Source: Streptomyces alfalfae (GTDB lineage: Bacteria; Actinomycetota; Actinomycetes; Streptomycetales; Streptomycetaceae). From it: 64,000 nucleotides of DNA. Within the stretch, counting starts at the first letter, position 1, and the number at the start of each line of letters is the position of its first letter. A program made the translations under genes and the position numbers. The stretch spans positions 124,001 through 188,000 of the forward strand of contig NZ_QEXM01000050.1 in assembly GCF_004127445.1 (NCBI RefSeq), written 5' to 3'. Below, one piece after another: positions 34,775 through 42,488 of the stretch. Under the pieces are notes generated by a model that saw only the letters and a list, made by a program, of their open reading frames with translations, made no database searches and was not told where the DNA came from.

Positions 34775-35903
34775 GTCGCACAAGATGCCATGCGGCACCG
34801 ACAATTGGCCGACATCCCACCGACAGGCCGGCGTCCCGCCCCGGGCGGGGCCGTGCCTCGGGTGGATTCCGCCTCGGCAGGGACCTGGCCTCCTTGCGGC
34901 GGGGCCGTTCCTCGGTGGGGCCTCGGAGCTGGCCGTGCGCTGTTGTGCGGCGGGTTCCTGTGTCGCCCGGTGGCTGTTTCCCGCCCCGCGGCTTCGCCGA
35001 GTGCCGTCCGTCCGTCTGCTTGTTTCGCGGCGGCTGCCCTTGGTCCCGCCGCTTCGCGCCGGGTGTCTCCCCGAGGCCCGCCCGTGCCGTGCCTGGACGG
35101 CTGTTCGCTGTTCCGCCGCTTCGCGTCGGGTGTCTCCCGCTCGCCGCGGCTGCTCGTGTGCTGCCGCTGGTCCGTGGCGATGCGTCGGGTGTTTCCCGCC
35201 CGCCCGCCCGTTTCTCGGCGGCTGTTCCCTGGCCCGTCGCTTCGCGTCGGGTGTCTCCCGCCTGCCCGTTTGTCGGCGGCTGCCCCCTGGCCCGTCGCTT
35301 CGCGCCGGATGTCTCCCGCCCACCCGCCCGTATCTCGGCGGCCGTTCCCTGTTCCGCCGCTTCGCGTCGGCGGTCTCCCGCTCGCCGCGGCTGCTCGTGT
35401 GCTGCCGCTGGTCCGTGGCGATGCGTCGGGTGTTTCCCGCCCGCCCGCCCGTTTCTCGGCGGCTGTTCCCTGGCCCGTCGCTTCGCGGCGGGTGTCTCCG
35501 TTCGCCCGTCCGCTGTCTCCCGTTCCGTCCCTACCCAGCCGTTCCGCTGCGGAGTATCGGGCGGGTGGGTGGGAGAGGATCCGCCGCGGAGCGGCGGGAC
35601 AGGAGAGGCCCCCGAGGGCTATCGGGGCAGGGCGAGCACCCCGAGGGACGTCGCGGGCAGCCCGCCGACGGGGGAAATCGGCGGGCTGCCATGGTGCCGC
35701 GATGGTTCACACGGCGGCGGCGTAACCCGGGGCAAGGCTGCCGCCAGGCCAGGCCGGCGCGATCTGACCCCAGGCAAGGCCCCTGCCAGCGCCAGGCCGA
35801 CGGGCCCCGGGCAAGGCCATCGCCGAGGCCCCGGCGGAACCCCACGCGAGGCCCCGGCGGGACCCAGGCCAGGCTGCCGGCACCGGCAGGTCGACGTGGA
35901 GGC
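34775..35903. other. 1.1-kb gene-free repeat-rich spacer
   Basis: No real gene is seen between the ABC ATPase start and the panB stop. Plus-strand frames stay open for up to 339 codons, but repeat copies offset by 241 nt cannot keep one frame, and the translations are Arg/Pro-rich with no recognisable domain. The left half is a degenerate minisatellite. The right end (about 35700-35900) has further degenerate repeats built on CAAGGC/CCAGGC words. Confidence 0.7.
34960..35560. repeat. Degenerate ~60-bp minisatellite with 139-bp near-identical copies
   Basis: Units of about 58-120 bp carry the core CGGCTGTTCCCTGG, CTTCGCGTCGGGTGTCTCCCG and CTCGG. The longest copies, 35108-35246 and 35349-35487, are 139 bp with only about two mismatches and lie 241 bp apart. 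Shorter units (near 35219, 35277, 35336, 35458) and older relics to the left fill the array. The near-identity of the two long copies implies recent duplication or gene conversion. Confidence 0.8.
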
Positions 35904-36785
35904 CTAGTGGACCGCGTGTTCCGCCGCCGGGAACGCCCCGCCCACGACATCCTCCGCGAACGCCTTCGCCGCCCCGGCCATGACGTTCCGCAGCTCCGCG
36001 TACTGCTTCACGAAGCGCGGCATCCTGCCGCCGGTCAGGCCCATCATGTCCGTCCAGACCAGGACCTGCGCGTCGCACTCGGAGCCCGCGCCGATCCCGA
36101 CGGTCGGGATGTGCAGGGAGCGGGTGACCTCGGCGGCGAGCTCCGCGGGGACCAGCTCCAGGACGACCGCGAACGCGCCCGCGTCCTGCGCCGCCTTGGC
36201 GTCCCGCAGCAACCGGTGCGCCGCCTCGTCGCCGCGGCCCTGCACCCGGTAGCCCATGGTGTTCACGGACTGCGGGGTCAGGCCGAGGTGCGACATGACG
36301 GGGATGCCGGACTGGACGAGGAGTTCGGTCTGGGCGAGGGAACGCTCGCCGCCCTCCAGCTTCACCGCCCCGACGCCCGCCCCCTTCACCAGCCGGGTCG
36401 CCGAGCGCAGCGCCTGGACCGCGCCCTCCTGGTACGAGCCGAACGGCAGGTCGCCGACGATCAGGGCACGGCTCGTGCCCCGTACGACGGCCGCCGACAG
36501 CATGGTCATCTCGTCGAGGGTGACGGGCACGGTCGTCTCGTACCCGAGGTGGCAGTTGCCCGCCGAGTCGCCGACGAGCATGACGGGGATGCCCGCCTCG
36601 TCGAAGACGGACGCGGTCATCGCGTCGTAGGCGGTGAGCATGGGCCACTTCTCGCCGCGCTCCTTGGCGGCGGTGATGTCGCGCACAGTGATGCGCCGGG
36701 TGCCCTTGCCGCCGTACAGCGCCTTGCTGCTGTCGGGGTTCCGCGGGGCGTCGGCGCTCGTCTGGGCAGCCGAAAGCTGCGTCAT
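35904..36785 (-). CDS. panB: 3-methyl-2-oxobutanoate hydroxymethyltransferase
   Basis: 293 aa, including a short Ala/Ser-rich N-terminal tail of about 20 residues. The enzyme makes ketopantoate from 2-oxoisovalerate and methylene-tetrahydrofolate in pantothenate and CoA biosynthesis. PanB landmarks: MLTAYDAMTA, the metal-binding VGDSAG, VKLEGGE, HLGLTPQSVN and the catalytic-Glu region VLELVPAELA. AGGAG lies 8 nt before the ATG. It is divergent from the DHA2 exporter. PanC/panD are not in the window. Confidence 0.96.
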   Translation of the reverse strand: MTQLSAAQTSADAPRNPDSSKALYGGKGTRRITVRDITAAKERGEKWPMLTAYDAMTASVFDEAGIPVMLVGDSAGNCHLGYETTVPVTLDEMTMLSAAVVRGTSRALIVGDLPFGSYQEGAVQALRSATRLVKGAGVGAVKLEGGERSLAQTELLVQSGIPVMSHLGLTPQSVNTMGYRVQGRGDEAAHRLLRDAKAAQDAGAFAVVLELVPAELAAEVTRSLHIPTVGIGAGSECDAQVLVWTDMMGLTGGRMPRFVKQYAELRNVMAGAAKAFAEDVVGGAFPAAEHAVH

Positions 36786-37083
36786 CGCAACGGCTCCTTC
36801 ATGTCATCTCGAGGCGCCCTGACGGCGTCCCCGGACCACTTCCATGGTGGCACCAGCAACCACCCCGGGGCTAGTGCGTCCGACATCCCGTGCGAACCGT
36901 CCGACGGAACGACGTCGTCCGCAGCCGTCCGACGCAAACCGTCCGACGGAACGACGCCGTCCGCAGCCGTCCGACGCAAACCGTCCACCCGAAAGCCGTG
37001 CGGCGGCAAACGTCCCGCACCCCACACCTACCTGGGCAGACCACCGGGTAAAGGCCACCGGACCACTGAGTAAAGTCGTTCCA
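36786..37083. other. panB/exporter divergent spacer with a 42-bp tandem repeat
   Basis: The full spacer runs to 37125 and has no gene. Two near-exact copies of a 42-bp unit starting AACCGTCCGACGG lie at 36895-36936 and 36937-36978, with one substitution noted, and a partial third begins at 36979. The right end holds the exporter operator and promoter region. Promoters for both genes must lie here; I could not place -10 and -35 boxes with confidence. Confidence 0.6.
36895..36990. repeat. 42-bp tandem repeat, 2.3 copies
   Basis: Unit 1 is 36895-36936, unit 2 is 36937-36978, partial unit 3 from 36979. The unit contains the word CCGTCCGAC twice, so it is itself built from a shorter duplicated motif. 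Confidence 0.8.
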
Positions 37084-37102
37084 ATACGAGACGGTCTCGT
37101 AT
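37084..37102. promoter_or_regulatory. Perfect TetR-type operator of the DHA2 exporter
   Basis: ATACGAGAC-G-GTCTCGTAT is a perfect palindrome with 9-bp arms and a 1-nt centre, 23 bp upstream of the exporter start. The TetR gene just downstream of the exporter is the natural candidate repressor. Confidence 0.75.
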
Positions 37103-37125
37103 CGAAATAGGGTTACGCTCGCCAC

Positions 37126-38721
37126 ATGTCAACCTCAGCCCTGCCCACCCCACCCCGCATCCCCGAAGCCGTGCACCGGCGCCGCTGGGCGATCCTCGGG
37201 GTGCTCATGCTCAGCCTGCTGATCGTGGTGCTCGACAACTCGATCCTGAACGTCGCCATCAAGACGATCTCCACCCCCGAGCCGACCGGACTCGGCGCCA
37301 CCCAGAGCGAGCTGGAGTGGGCGATCAACTCCTACACGCTCGTCTTCGCGGGGCTGCTCTTCACGGCGGGCCTGCTCGGCGACCGCCTCGGCAGGAAGAA
37401 GGTCCTGCTCGCCGGGCTCGTCGTCTTCGGCATCGGCTCCGCGCTCGCCGCGCAGTCCGGTTCGCCCGTGGAGCTCATCGCCTTCCGCGCGGTGATGGGC
37501 CTGGGCGCCGCCTTCGTGATGCCGGCGACGCTCGCCGTCCTGATGCACGTCTTCGAACGCGAGGAGCAGCCCAAGGCCATCGGCATCTGGGCCGGCGGCG
37601 TCGGCCTCGCCATCGCCATCGGCCCGATCACCGGCGGTGTGCTGCTCGACCACTTCTGGTGGGGCTCGGTCTTCCTGATCAACGTGCCGATCGTGGTCGT
37701 CGCCGTCGCGCTGATGATCTGGCTCGTGCCCGACTCGCGGGACCCGAAGCCGGGCCGGATCGACCTCGTGGGCGTCGTGCTCTCCGTGGTCGGCCTCGTC
37801 CTGCTGGTGTACGGCATCATCAAGGGCGGCCAGCTCGCCGACTTCACCGACCCCGCCGTCCTCGGCACCGCCCTCGGCGGCCTCGCCGTCCTCGTCGCCT
37901 TCGTGTTCTACGAGAAGCGCAGCGACCACCCGTCCGTCGACGTCACGTACTTCAAGAACAAGGTCTTCTCGGCGGCGATCAGCGCCATCGCGCTCGTCTT
38001 CTTCGCGCTGATGGGCGTCACCTTCTTCGCGGTCTTCTACACCCAGAGCGTGCGCGGCTACTCGCCGCTCCAGACCGGTCTGCTGATGCTGCCGCTCGCC
38101 GTCGCCCAGCTCATCTTCGCGCCGCGCGCGCGGCTCGTCGTCGACCGCTTCGGCGTCCGCGCGGTCTGCACCGGCGGGCTGCTCCTGGTGATGGCCACCC
38201 TCGCGTTCTTCACGATCCTGGACGCCGATACGCCGATCTGGATCCTCGAGGTCATCTTCTTCCTGATGGGCACGGGCATGGCGCACATCATGACGCCGAC
38301 CAGTGTCGTGATCATGCAGGCCCTGCCGCGCGAGAAGGCGGGCTCCGCCTCCGCGCTCAGCAACACCTTCCGGCAGGTCGGCGGCGCCCTCGGCATCGCG
38401 GTCCTCGGCTCGGTGCTCTCCACCGCGTACCGCAAGGGCGTCGAGGACGAGCTGACCCTGCTGCCCGAGGGGGCCCGGCACACCGCGGGCGAGTCCATCG
38501 AGGCGACCCTCGGCGTCGCGGCGAAGCTCGGGCCCCGGGGCGAGCACCTGGTGACCGCGGCCAACGACTCGTTCCTGCACGCCATGCACGTGACGGCGCT
38601 GTGGGGCGCGGGTGTCGCCGTGATCGGCGCCGTGGTCGTCTTCCTCTTCCTGCCGGGCCGCGTGCCGCAGGAGCCGGAGCCGCGGGAGAAGGAGGCGGAG
38701 CCCGTGGGCGCCGGACACTGA
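37126..38721 (+). CDS. DHA2 family (EmrB/QacA-like) MFS drug exporter
   Basis: 531 aa with 14 predicted membrane segments. Typical DHA2 features: LDNSILNVAIKTI in segment 1, motif A LGDRLGRKKVL, and motif C-like GPITGGVLLDHFWWGSVFLINVP (in spaced form) near residues 165-188. These exporters are proton-driven drug pumps. A perfect palindrome upstream and a TetR gene 42 nt downstream indicate inducible control by a drug or metabolite. The acidic/basic C-terminal tail is low complexity. Confidence 0.94.
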   Translation: MSTSALPTPPRIPEAVHRRRWAILGVLMLSLLIVVLDNSILNVAIKTISTPEPTGLGATQSELEWAINSYTLVFAGLLFTAGLLGDRLGRKKVLLAGLVVFGIGSALAAQSGSPVELIAFRAVMGLGAAFVMPATLAVLMHVFEREEQPKAIGIWAGGVGLAIAIGPITGGVLLDHFWWGSVFLINVPIVVVAVALMIWLVPDSRDPKPGRIDLVGVVLSVVGLVLLVYGIIKGGQLADFTDPAVLGTALGGLAVLVAFVFYEKRSDHPSVDVTYFKNKVFSAAISAIALVFFALMGVTFFAVFYTQSVRGYSPLQTGLLMLPLAVAQLIFAPRARLVVDRFGVRAVCTGGLLLVMATLAFFTILDADTPIWILEVIFFLMGTGMAHIMTPTSVVIMQALPREKAGSASALSNTFRQVGGALGIAVLGSVLSTAYRKGVEDELTLLPEGARHTAGESIEATLGVAAKLGPRGEHLVTAANDSFLHAMHVTALWGAGVAVIGAVVVFLFLPGRVPQEPEPREKEAEPVGAGH

Positions 38722-38763
38722 GAGAATCAGCCCGGCCGCAGTGCCGGGAGAGACGGAGACGAC

Positions 38764-39393
38764 GTGGTCCACATCGCCAAGGGCGCACATCCCGCGGAAG
38801 GGGCCCCGGTGCCCAAGGGGGGCCCCGGGCGCCCCAGGAGCGAGGCCGTGCAGCAGGCGATCATCGAGGGAGTCCTGCGGCTCGTGGACGAGGGCGTTCC
38901 GCTCACCGAGCTGTCCATCGAGCGGATCGCCCGCACCGCCGGGGTCGGCAAGGCGACCATCTACCGGCGCTGGGACGGCCGCGAGGCCCTCTTCGTGGAC
39001 GTCCTGCGCGCCTTCGAGGAGCCCGACCAGGAGCTGCCCGGCGTCTCGATGCGGGACGACCTCGTCTGCCTCCTGGAGGGGCTGCGCCGCCGCGGCCTGA
39101 CCATGCGCTCCTCGGCCCTGCTGCACAACGTCTTCGCGCAGATGAAGGCGCTCCCCAAGCTCTGGGAGGCGTACCACACCACCGTCATCGACCCCCGCCG
39201 CCGCCTCACCCTGGACGTGCTGCGGCGGGGCGCGGCCAACGGTGAGCTGCGCACGGACGTCGACCTGGAGATGGCGAACGACCTGCTCGTGGGCCCCATG
39301 CTGCTGCGCACGGTCATGCGGCCCGAGGCGCCGCTCGACGACGATCTCGCCGAGCGCATCGTGGACACCGTCCTGGAAGGACTGCGTCCCTGA
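38764..39393 (+). CDS. TetR/AcrR family regulator of the DHA2 exporter
   Basis: 209 aa from the GTG at 38764. After a 20-residue flexible tail the helix-turn-helix reads LSIERIARTAGVGKATIYRRW (residues about 49-70). The C-terminal part belongs to the TetR C-terminal subfamily typical of exporter repressors. It lies 42 nt after the exporter and probably represses both through the 19-bp palindrome at 37084, inference by position. The last codons and the stop form the first unit of a downstream tandem repeat. Confidence 0.92.
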   Translation: MVHIAKGAHPAEGAPVPKGGPGRPRSEAVQQAIIEGVLRLVDEGVPLTELSIERIARTAGVGKATIYRRWDGREALFVDVLRAFEEPDQELPGVSMRDDLVCLLEGLRRRGLTMRSSALLHNVFAQMKALPKLWEAYHTTVIDPRRRLTLDVLRRGAANGELRTDVDLEMANDLLVGPMLLRTVMRPEAPLDDDLAERIVDTVLEGLRP

Positions 39394-39610
39394 ACCGGGG
39401 AGGGCTGAGTCCCTGAACCGGGAGGACTGCTTCCCCGGATCCGGGAGGACTGCGCCCCCGAACCCGGGGAGGGCTGCTTCCCTGGATCCGGGAGGGCTGC
39501 GCCCCCGAGCCCGGGGAGGGCCGCGTCCCGCGATCCGGGAGAGCCGCCCCCGAACCCGGGGAGAGCTGCGCCCCCAAAACCCGGAAGGGCCGGGCCCCTG
39601 CGTCAGGGGA
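39375..39610. repeat. 22-25-bp tandem array beginning in the TetR gene tail
   Basis: Ten degenerate units of a GGGGAGGGCTGCGTCCC-type sequence run from 39375 to about 39605. Unit 1 (39375-39396) is the 3' end of the TetR gene including TGA; unit 2 (39397-39419) is very like it and repeats the TGA. Later units alternate in type: CCGGATCC-ended and CGAACCC-ended. Confidence 0.8.
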
Positions 39611-39801
39611 GAGCGTGCGGCGAGTGTGCGCGTTTCGTCACAGGAGGCGGTCCCGCGTACGGTTCAGGAACCTCGCGCGTCGCCCCGCTCGTCCTTGTGC
39701 CAGTAGGGCCGTCGCGGACGGCAGGAACGGCGCCGATCATCGCCTAGGGTTTCCCGGGGCGGGAGTGACGGTGTGCACGGCAGTCAGTGAGGCGACTAGG
39801 C
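39611..39801. other. Rest of the TetR/EEP spacer
   Basis: The gap from 39394 to 39801 has no gene. After the tandem array, the remaining 190 nt contain no hairpin or dyad I could support. It must hold the promoter of the EEP gene. The candidate region near GCCTAGGGT (39744-39752) fits a weak -10 at best. Confidence 0.4.
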
Positions 39802-40833
39802 ATGGCGCAGCAGGCGTATGTGACGGAGACGGACAGCGGCGGCCCGGCGCCCGAGCGCCCGGGTTCCCGGCTGCGGCGCGCGCTCGACGGCTGGCGCGGT
39901 GACCCGGGCATCTGGCGGCGAGGCCTGGTCACGGCGGGCGCCGCGGTCCTCATCGCCCTGGTGATGCTGTTCCACGCGCAGATCCCCAACGACGTGGGGA
40001 ACCTCGGCAGCCTGACCGAGACGTTCCTGCCGTGGCTCGGCGTCTTCGTGCCGGTGCTGCTCGTGGTCGCCGTGGTCCGCAAGTCGGCGACCGCGCTGAT
40101 CGCCCTGCTGCTGCCGACCATCATCTGGTTCAACTCCTTCGGCGGCCTGATCAGCGACAAGTCCGGCGCCGGCGGCGACCTCACCGTGGCCACGCACAAC
40201 GTGAACGCGGACAATCCCGACCCGACGGGCACCGCCCAGGACGTCGCCTCGTCCGGCGCCGACGTGATCGCGCTGGAGGAGCTCACCCCGGCCGCCGTCC
40301 CCACGTACGAGAAGGCTCTCGCGGGGCAGTACAAGTACCACTCGGTGAAGGGCACGGTCGGCCTGTGGAGCAAGTATCCGCTGACCGACAGCAGGCCCGT
40401 GGACATCAAGCTGGGCTGGGTGCGCGCGATGCGCGCGACGGTCGACACCCCCAAGGGCGAGGTCGGGGTGTACGTCGCCCACCTGCCCTCGGTGCGCGTG
40501 AAGCTCGACGCGGGCTTCACCGCCAACCAGCGTGACGAGAGCGCCGACGCGCTCGGCGAGGCCATCGCCGACGAGCCGCTCGACAAGGTCGTCCTGCTCG
40601 GCGACCTGAACGGCACGATGAACGACCGCGCCCTGAACGCCGTCACCTCCCAGATGCGCTCCACGCAGGGCGCGGCGGGCGACGGCTTCGGCTTCAGCTG
40701 GCCCGCGTCGTTCCCGATGGCGCGCATCGACCAGATCATGGTCAAGGGCGTCGAGCCGGTCTCCTCCTGGTCGCTGCCGGAGACGGGCAGCGACCATCTG
40801 CCGATCGCGGCGCGCGTCGACCTCTCCTCGTAG
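39802..40833 (+). CDS. Endonuclease/exonuclease/phosphatase-fold membrane protein
   Basis: 343 aa. Three hydrophobic segments near the N-terminus (residues about 38-55, 75-95 and 98-115) anchor an extracellular EEP domain: VATHNVNADN, DVIALEELTP (catalytic Glu), LLGDLNGTMNDR (Asp, Asn) and SDHLPIAARV (terminal Asp-His). Members cleave phosphodiesters (DNA, sphingomyelin, inositol phosphates). The ATG at 39802 is preferred to a GTG at 39787; each has an AGG upstream. The tail of the gene, with its stop codon, starts a short tandem repeat. Confidence 0.9.
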   Translation: MAQQAYVTETDSGGPAPERPGSRLRRALDGWRGDPGIWRRGLVTAGAAVLIALVMLFHAQIPNDVGNLGSLTETFLPWLGVFVPVLLVVAVVRKSATALIALLLPTIIWFNSFGGLISDKSGAGGDLTVATHNVNADNPDPTGTAQDVASSGADVIALEELTPAAVPTYEKALAGQYKYHSVKGTVGLWSKYPLTDSRPVDIKLGWVRAMRATVDTPKGEVGVYVAHLPSVRVKLDAGFTANQRDESADALGEAIADEPLDKVVLLGDLNGTMNDRALNAVTSQMRSTQGAAGDGFGFSWPASFPMARIDQIMVKGVEPVSSWSLPETGSDHLPIAARVDLSS

Positions 40834-40892
40834 ACCGGGCTCTCCGACGTAGACGCGGGCTCTCGTCGCAGACGCGACCTCTCCTCGTGAGC
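40814..40892. repeat. ~19-22-bp repeats starting at the EEP gene tail
   Basis: Four units: 40814-40835 (containing the last codons and TAG), 40836-40854, 40855-40873 and 40874-40892. Units 1 and 4 share CGACCTCTCCTCGT and units 2 and 3 share CGGGCTCTC. They lie directly downstream of and overlap the stop. Confidence 0.7.
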
Positions 40893-41184
40893 GAGGGCCG
40901 GTCCAGGGGGAGGCGGTGTCGGCCGACGACCCGCCGACACCGCACGGACTACCGCACACCGCACGGGACGCCGCGCACCGGTCGGGACACCACGCCGCAC
41001 GGAATACCGCACGCCGGTCGGGGCACCGCACTGAGACCGCACGGAATACTGGGTGCGCGCGAGTTTGTTCCGTACGTAAACTTATAGATGCGCGTCCGCT
41101 CCTCCGTCCCCGCCCCGCGCGGCCCGCGCCGGTCACCCCCGGCCCTCGGCCCGCTCCCCCCGCTTCCGTGAGAGGTACTTCTTC
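40893..41184. other. EEP/MFS spacer
   Basis: Gene-free stretch (40834-41184 in full). After the tandem array comes a region with several CCGCACGG words (40950-41050), then an A/T-richer patch at 41062-41089 before the exporter. That patch may hold its operator. A start codon at 41088 is out of frame with the exporter. Confidence 0.5.
41062..41082. promoter_or_regulatory. AGTTT-N11-AAACT dyad upstream of the MFS gene
   Basis: Short symmetric arms AGTTT (41062-41066) and AAACT (41078-41082) flank 11 nt containing CGTACG. TATAGAT follows at 41083-41089, a possible -10 box. It sits about 100 bp before the exporter start. The regulator is not apparent. Confidence 0.35.
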
Positions 41185-42399
41185 ATGCCCCTGGCCCTGC
41201 TCGCCCTCGCCGTGGGCGCCTTCGGCATCGGCACGACCGAGTTCGTGATGATGGGCCTGCTGCCCAACGTCGCCGACGACCTGCACATATCCATCCCCAC
41301 CGCCGGTCACCTCGTGTCCGCGTACGCGCTGGGCGTCGTCATCGGCGCCCCGCTGCTCGCCGCCGTCACCGCGAAGCTGCCGCGCCGCCGCGTCCTGATC
41401 GGCCTCATGGCGCTCTTCGTCGTCGGCAACGCGCTCTCCGCGGTCGCCCCCGACAACACCTCGCTGCTGGCCGCCCGCTTCGTCAGCGGCCTGCCGCACG
41501 GCGCCTTCTTCGGCGTCGGCGCGGTCGTCGCCACCGGGCTCGTCGGCCCGGAACGCAAGGCCCGCTCGGTCTCCCTGATGTTCCTCGGCCTGACCGTCGC
41601 CAACATCGTCGGCGTGCCCGTCGCCACCGCGATGGGGCAGCAGCTCGGCTGGCGCGCCACGTTCCTCGCGGTCAGCGCCATCGGGCTCGTCGCCATCGCC
41701 GCGCTCGCCCTGCTCGTCCCCGCCGACCACGGCCACGGCGACGCGGTCGGCGTCCGCGGTGAGCTGCGGGCGCTCGCCAGCGGCCCGGTGTGGCTGGCCC
41801 TCGGCACGACCGTCGCCGGCTTCGGCGCGCTCTTCGCCGCGTACAGCTACATCACGCCGATGCTCACCGACGCCGCCGGTTACGCGGAGTCGAGCGTCAC
41901 CGTGCTGCTCGCGCTGTTCGGCGTGGGCGCCACCGCGGGCAATCTGCTCGGCGGCCGGCTCGCCGACCACTCCCTGCGCGGCACACTCTTCGGCGGCCTC
42001 ATCGCGCTGGCCGTCGTGCTCGCCCTCTTCCCGCTCCTGATGAGCGCCGGGTGGAGCGCGGCCCTCGCGGTGGCGCTGCTCGGCATGGCGGCGTTCACGA
42101 CGGGCTCGCCGCTGCAGCTCATGGTCATGGAGAAGGCGTCGGCGGCCCCGTCGCTGGCCTCGTCCGCCAACCAGGCGGCGTTCAACCTCGCCAACGCCGG
42201 CGGCGCCTGGATCGGCGGGCTCGCCCTCGCGGCCGGATTCGGCGTGACCTCGCCCGCGGTCACGGGCGCGATCCTCGCGGTCCTCGGCCTCGCGGTCGCC
42301 GCGGCGGCGTACCTCGTGGACCGCAAGGCCCCGGCCCACGGCACCGAGCGCCTGGTCGCCTCCGGCTCGACCCGCGCCTACGAGCCGTCCGGCCGCTGA
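41185..42399 (+). CDS. DHA1 family MFS exporter (AraJ/chloramphenicol-exporter-like)
   Basis: 404 aa with 12 predicted membrane segments. It opens LALLALAVGAFGIGTTEFVMMGLLP, in spaced form the usual start of the AraJ/Cml family, with the segment LPRRRVLIGLM as motif A. Such pumps export chloramphenicol, sugars or purine ribonucleosides; no substrate can be fixed. GAGAGGT lies about 9 nt before the ATG. A two-tiered inverted repeat follows, probably terminating both this gene and nadE. Confidence 0.92.
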   Translation: MPLALLALAVGAFGIGTTEFVMMGLLPNVADDLHISIPTAGHLVSAYALGVVIGAPLLAAVTAKLPRRRVLIGLMALFVVGNALSAVAPDNTSLLAARFVSGLPHGAFFGVGAVVATGLVGPERKARSVSLMFLGLTVANIVGVPVATAMGQQLGWRATFLAVSAIGLVAIAALALLVPADHGHGDAVGVRGELRALASGPVWLALGTTVAGFGALFAAYSYITPMLTDAAGYAESSVTVLLALFGVGATAGNLLGGRLADHSLRGTLFGGLIALAVVLALFPLLMSAGWSAALAVALLGMAAFTTGSPLQLMVMEKASAAPSLASSANQAAFNLANAGGAWIGGLALAAGFGVTSPAVTGAILAVLGLAVAAAAYLVDRKAPAHGTERLVASGSTRAYEPSGR

Positions 42400-42488
42400 G
42401 AGCCGAGTGGGCCCGCCCCACCGCGGCGCCGAGGCGTCGAAGCGGGACGGGCCCACGGGCCGGTCCGTCGCGGGAGAGCCCTCGGCTC
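42400..42488. terminator. Nested inverted repeats between MFS gene and nadE
   Basis: Outer arms GAGCCGA (42400-42406) and TCGGCTC (42482-42488), inner arms TGGGCCCG (42408-42415) and CGGGCCCA (42448-42455). The left outer arm begins directly after the MFS stop, the right one overlaps the nadE stop. A bidirectional terminator is likely. Confidence 0.5.

Noticed and set aside
34960..35560. CRISPR array
   Set aside because: Repeat units vary in length and sequence, spacers are not of fixed size, and no cas genes are present.
34706..35725. Plus-strand open frame of 339 codons in the 35-kb spacer
   Set aside because: Repeated segments occur in different frames because the copies are 241 bp apart; composition is Arg/Pro/Ser with no fold.
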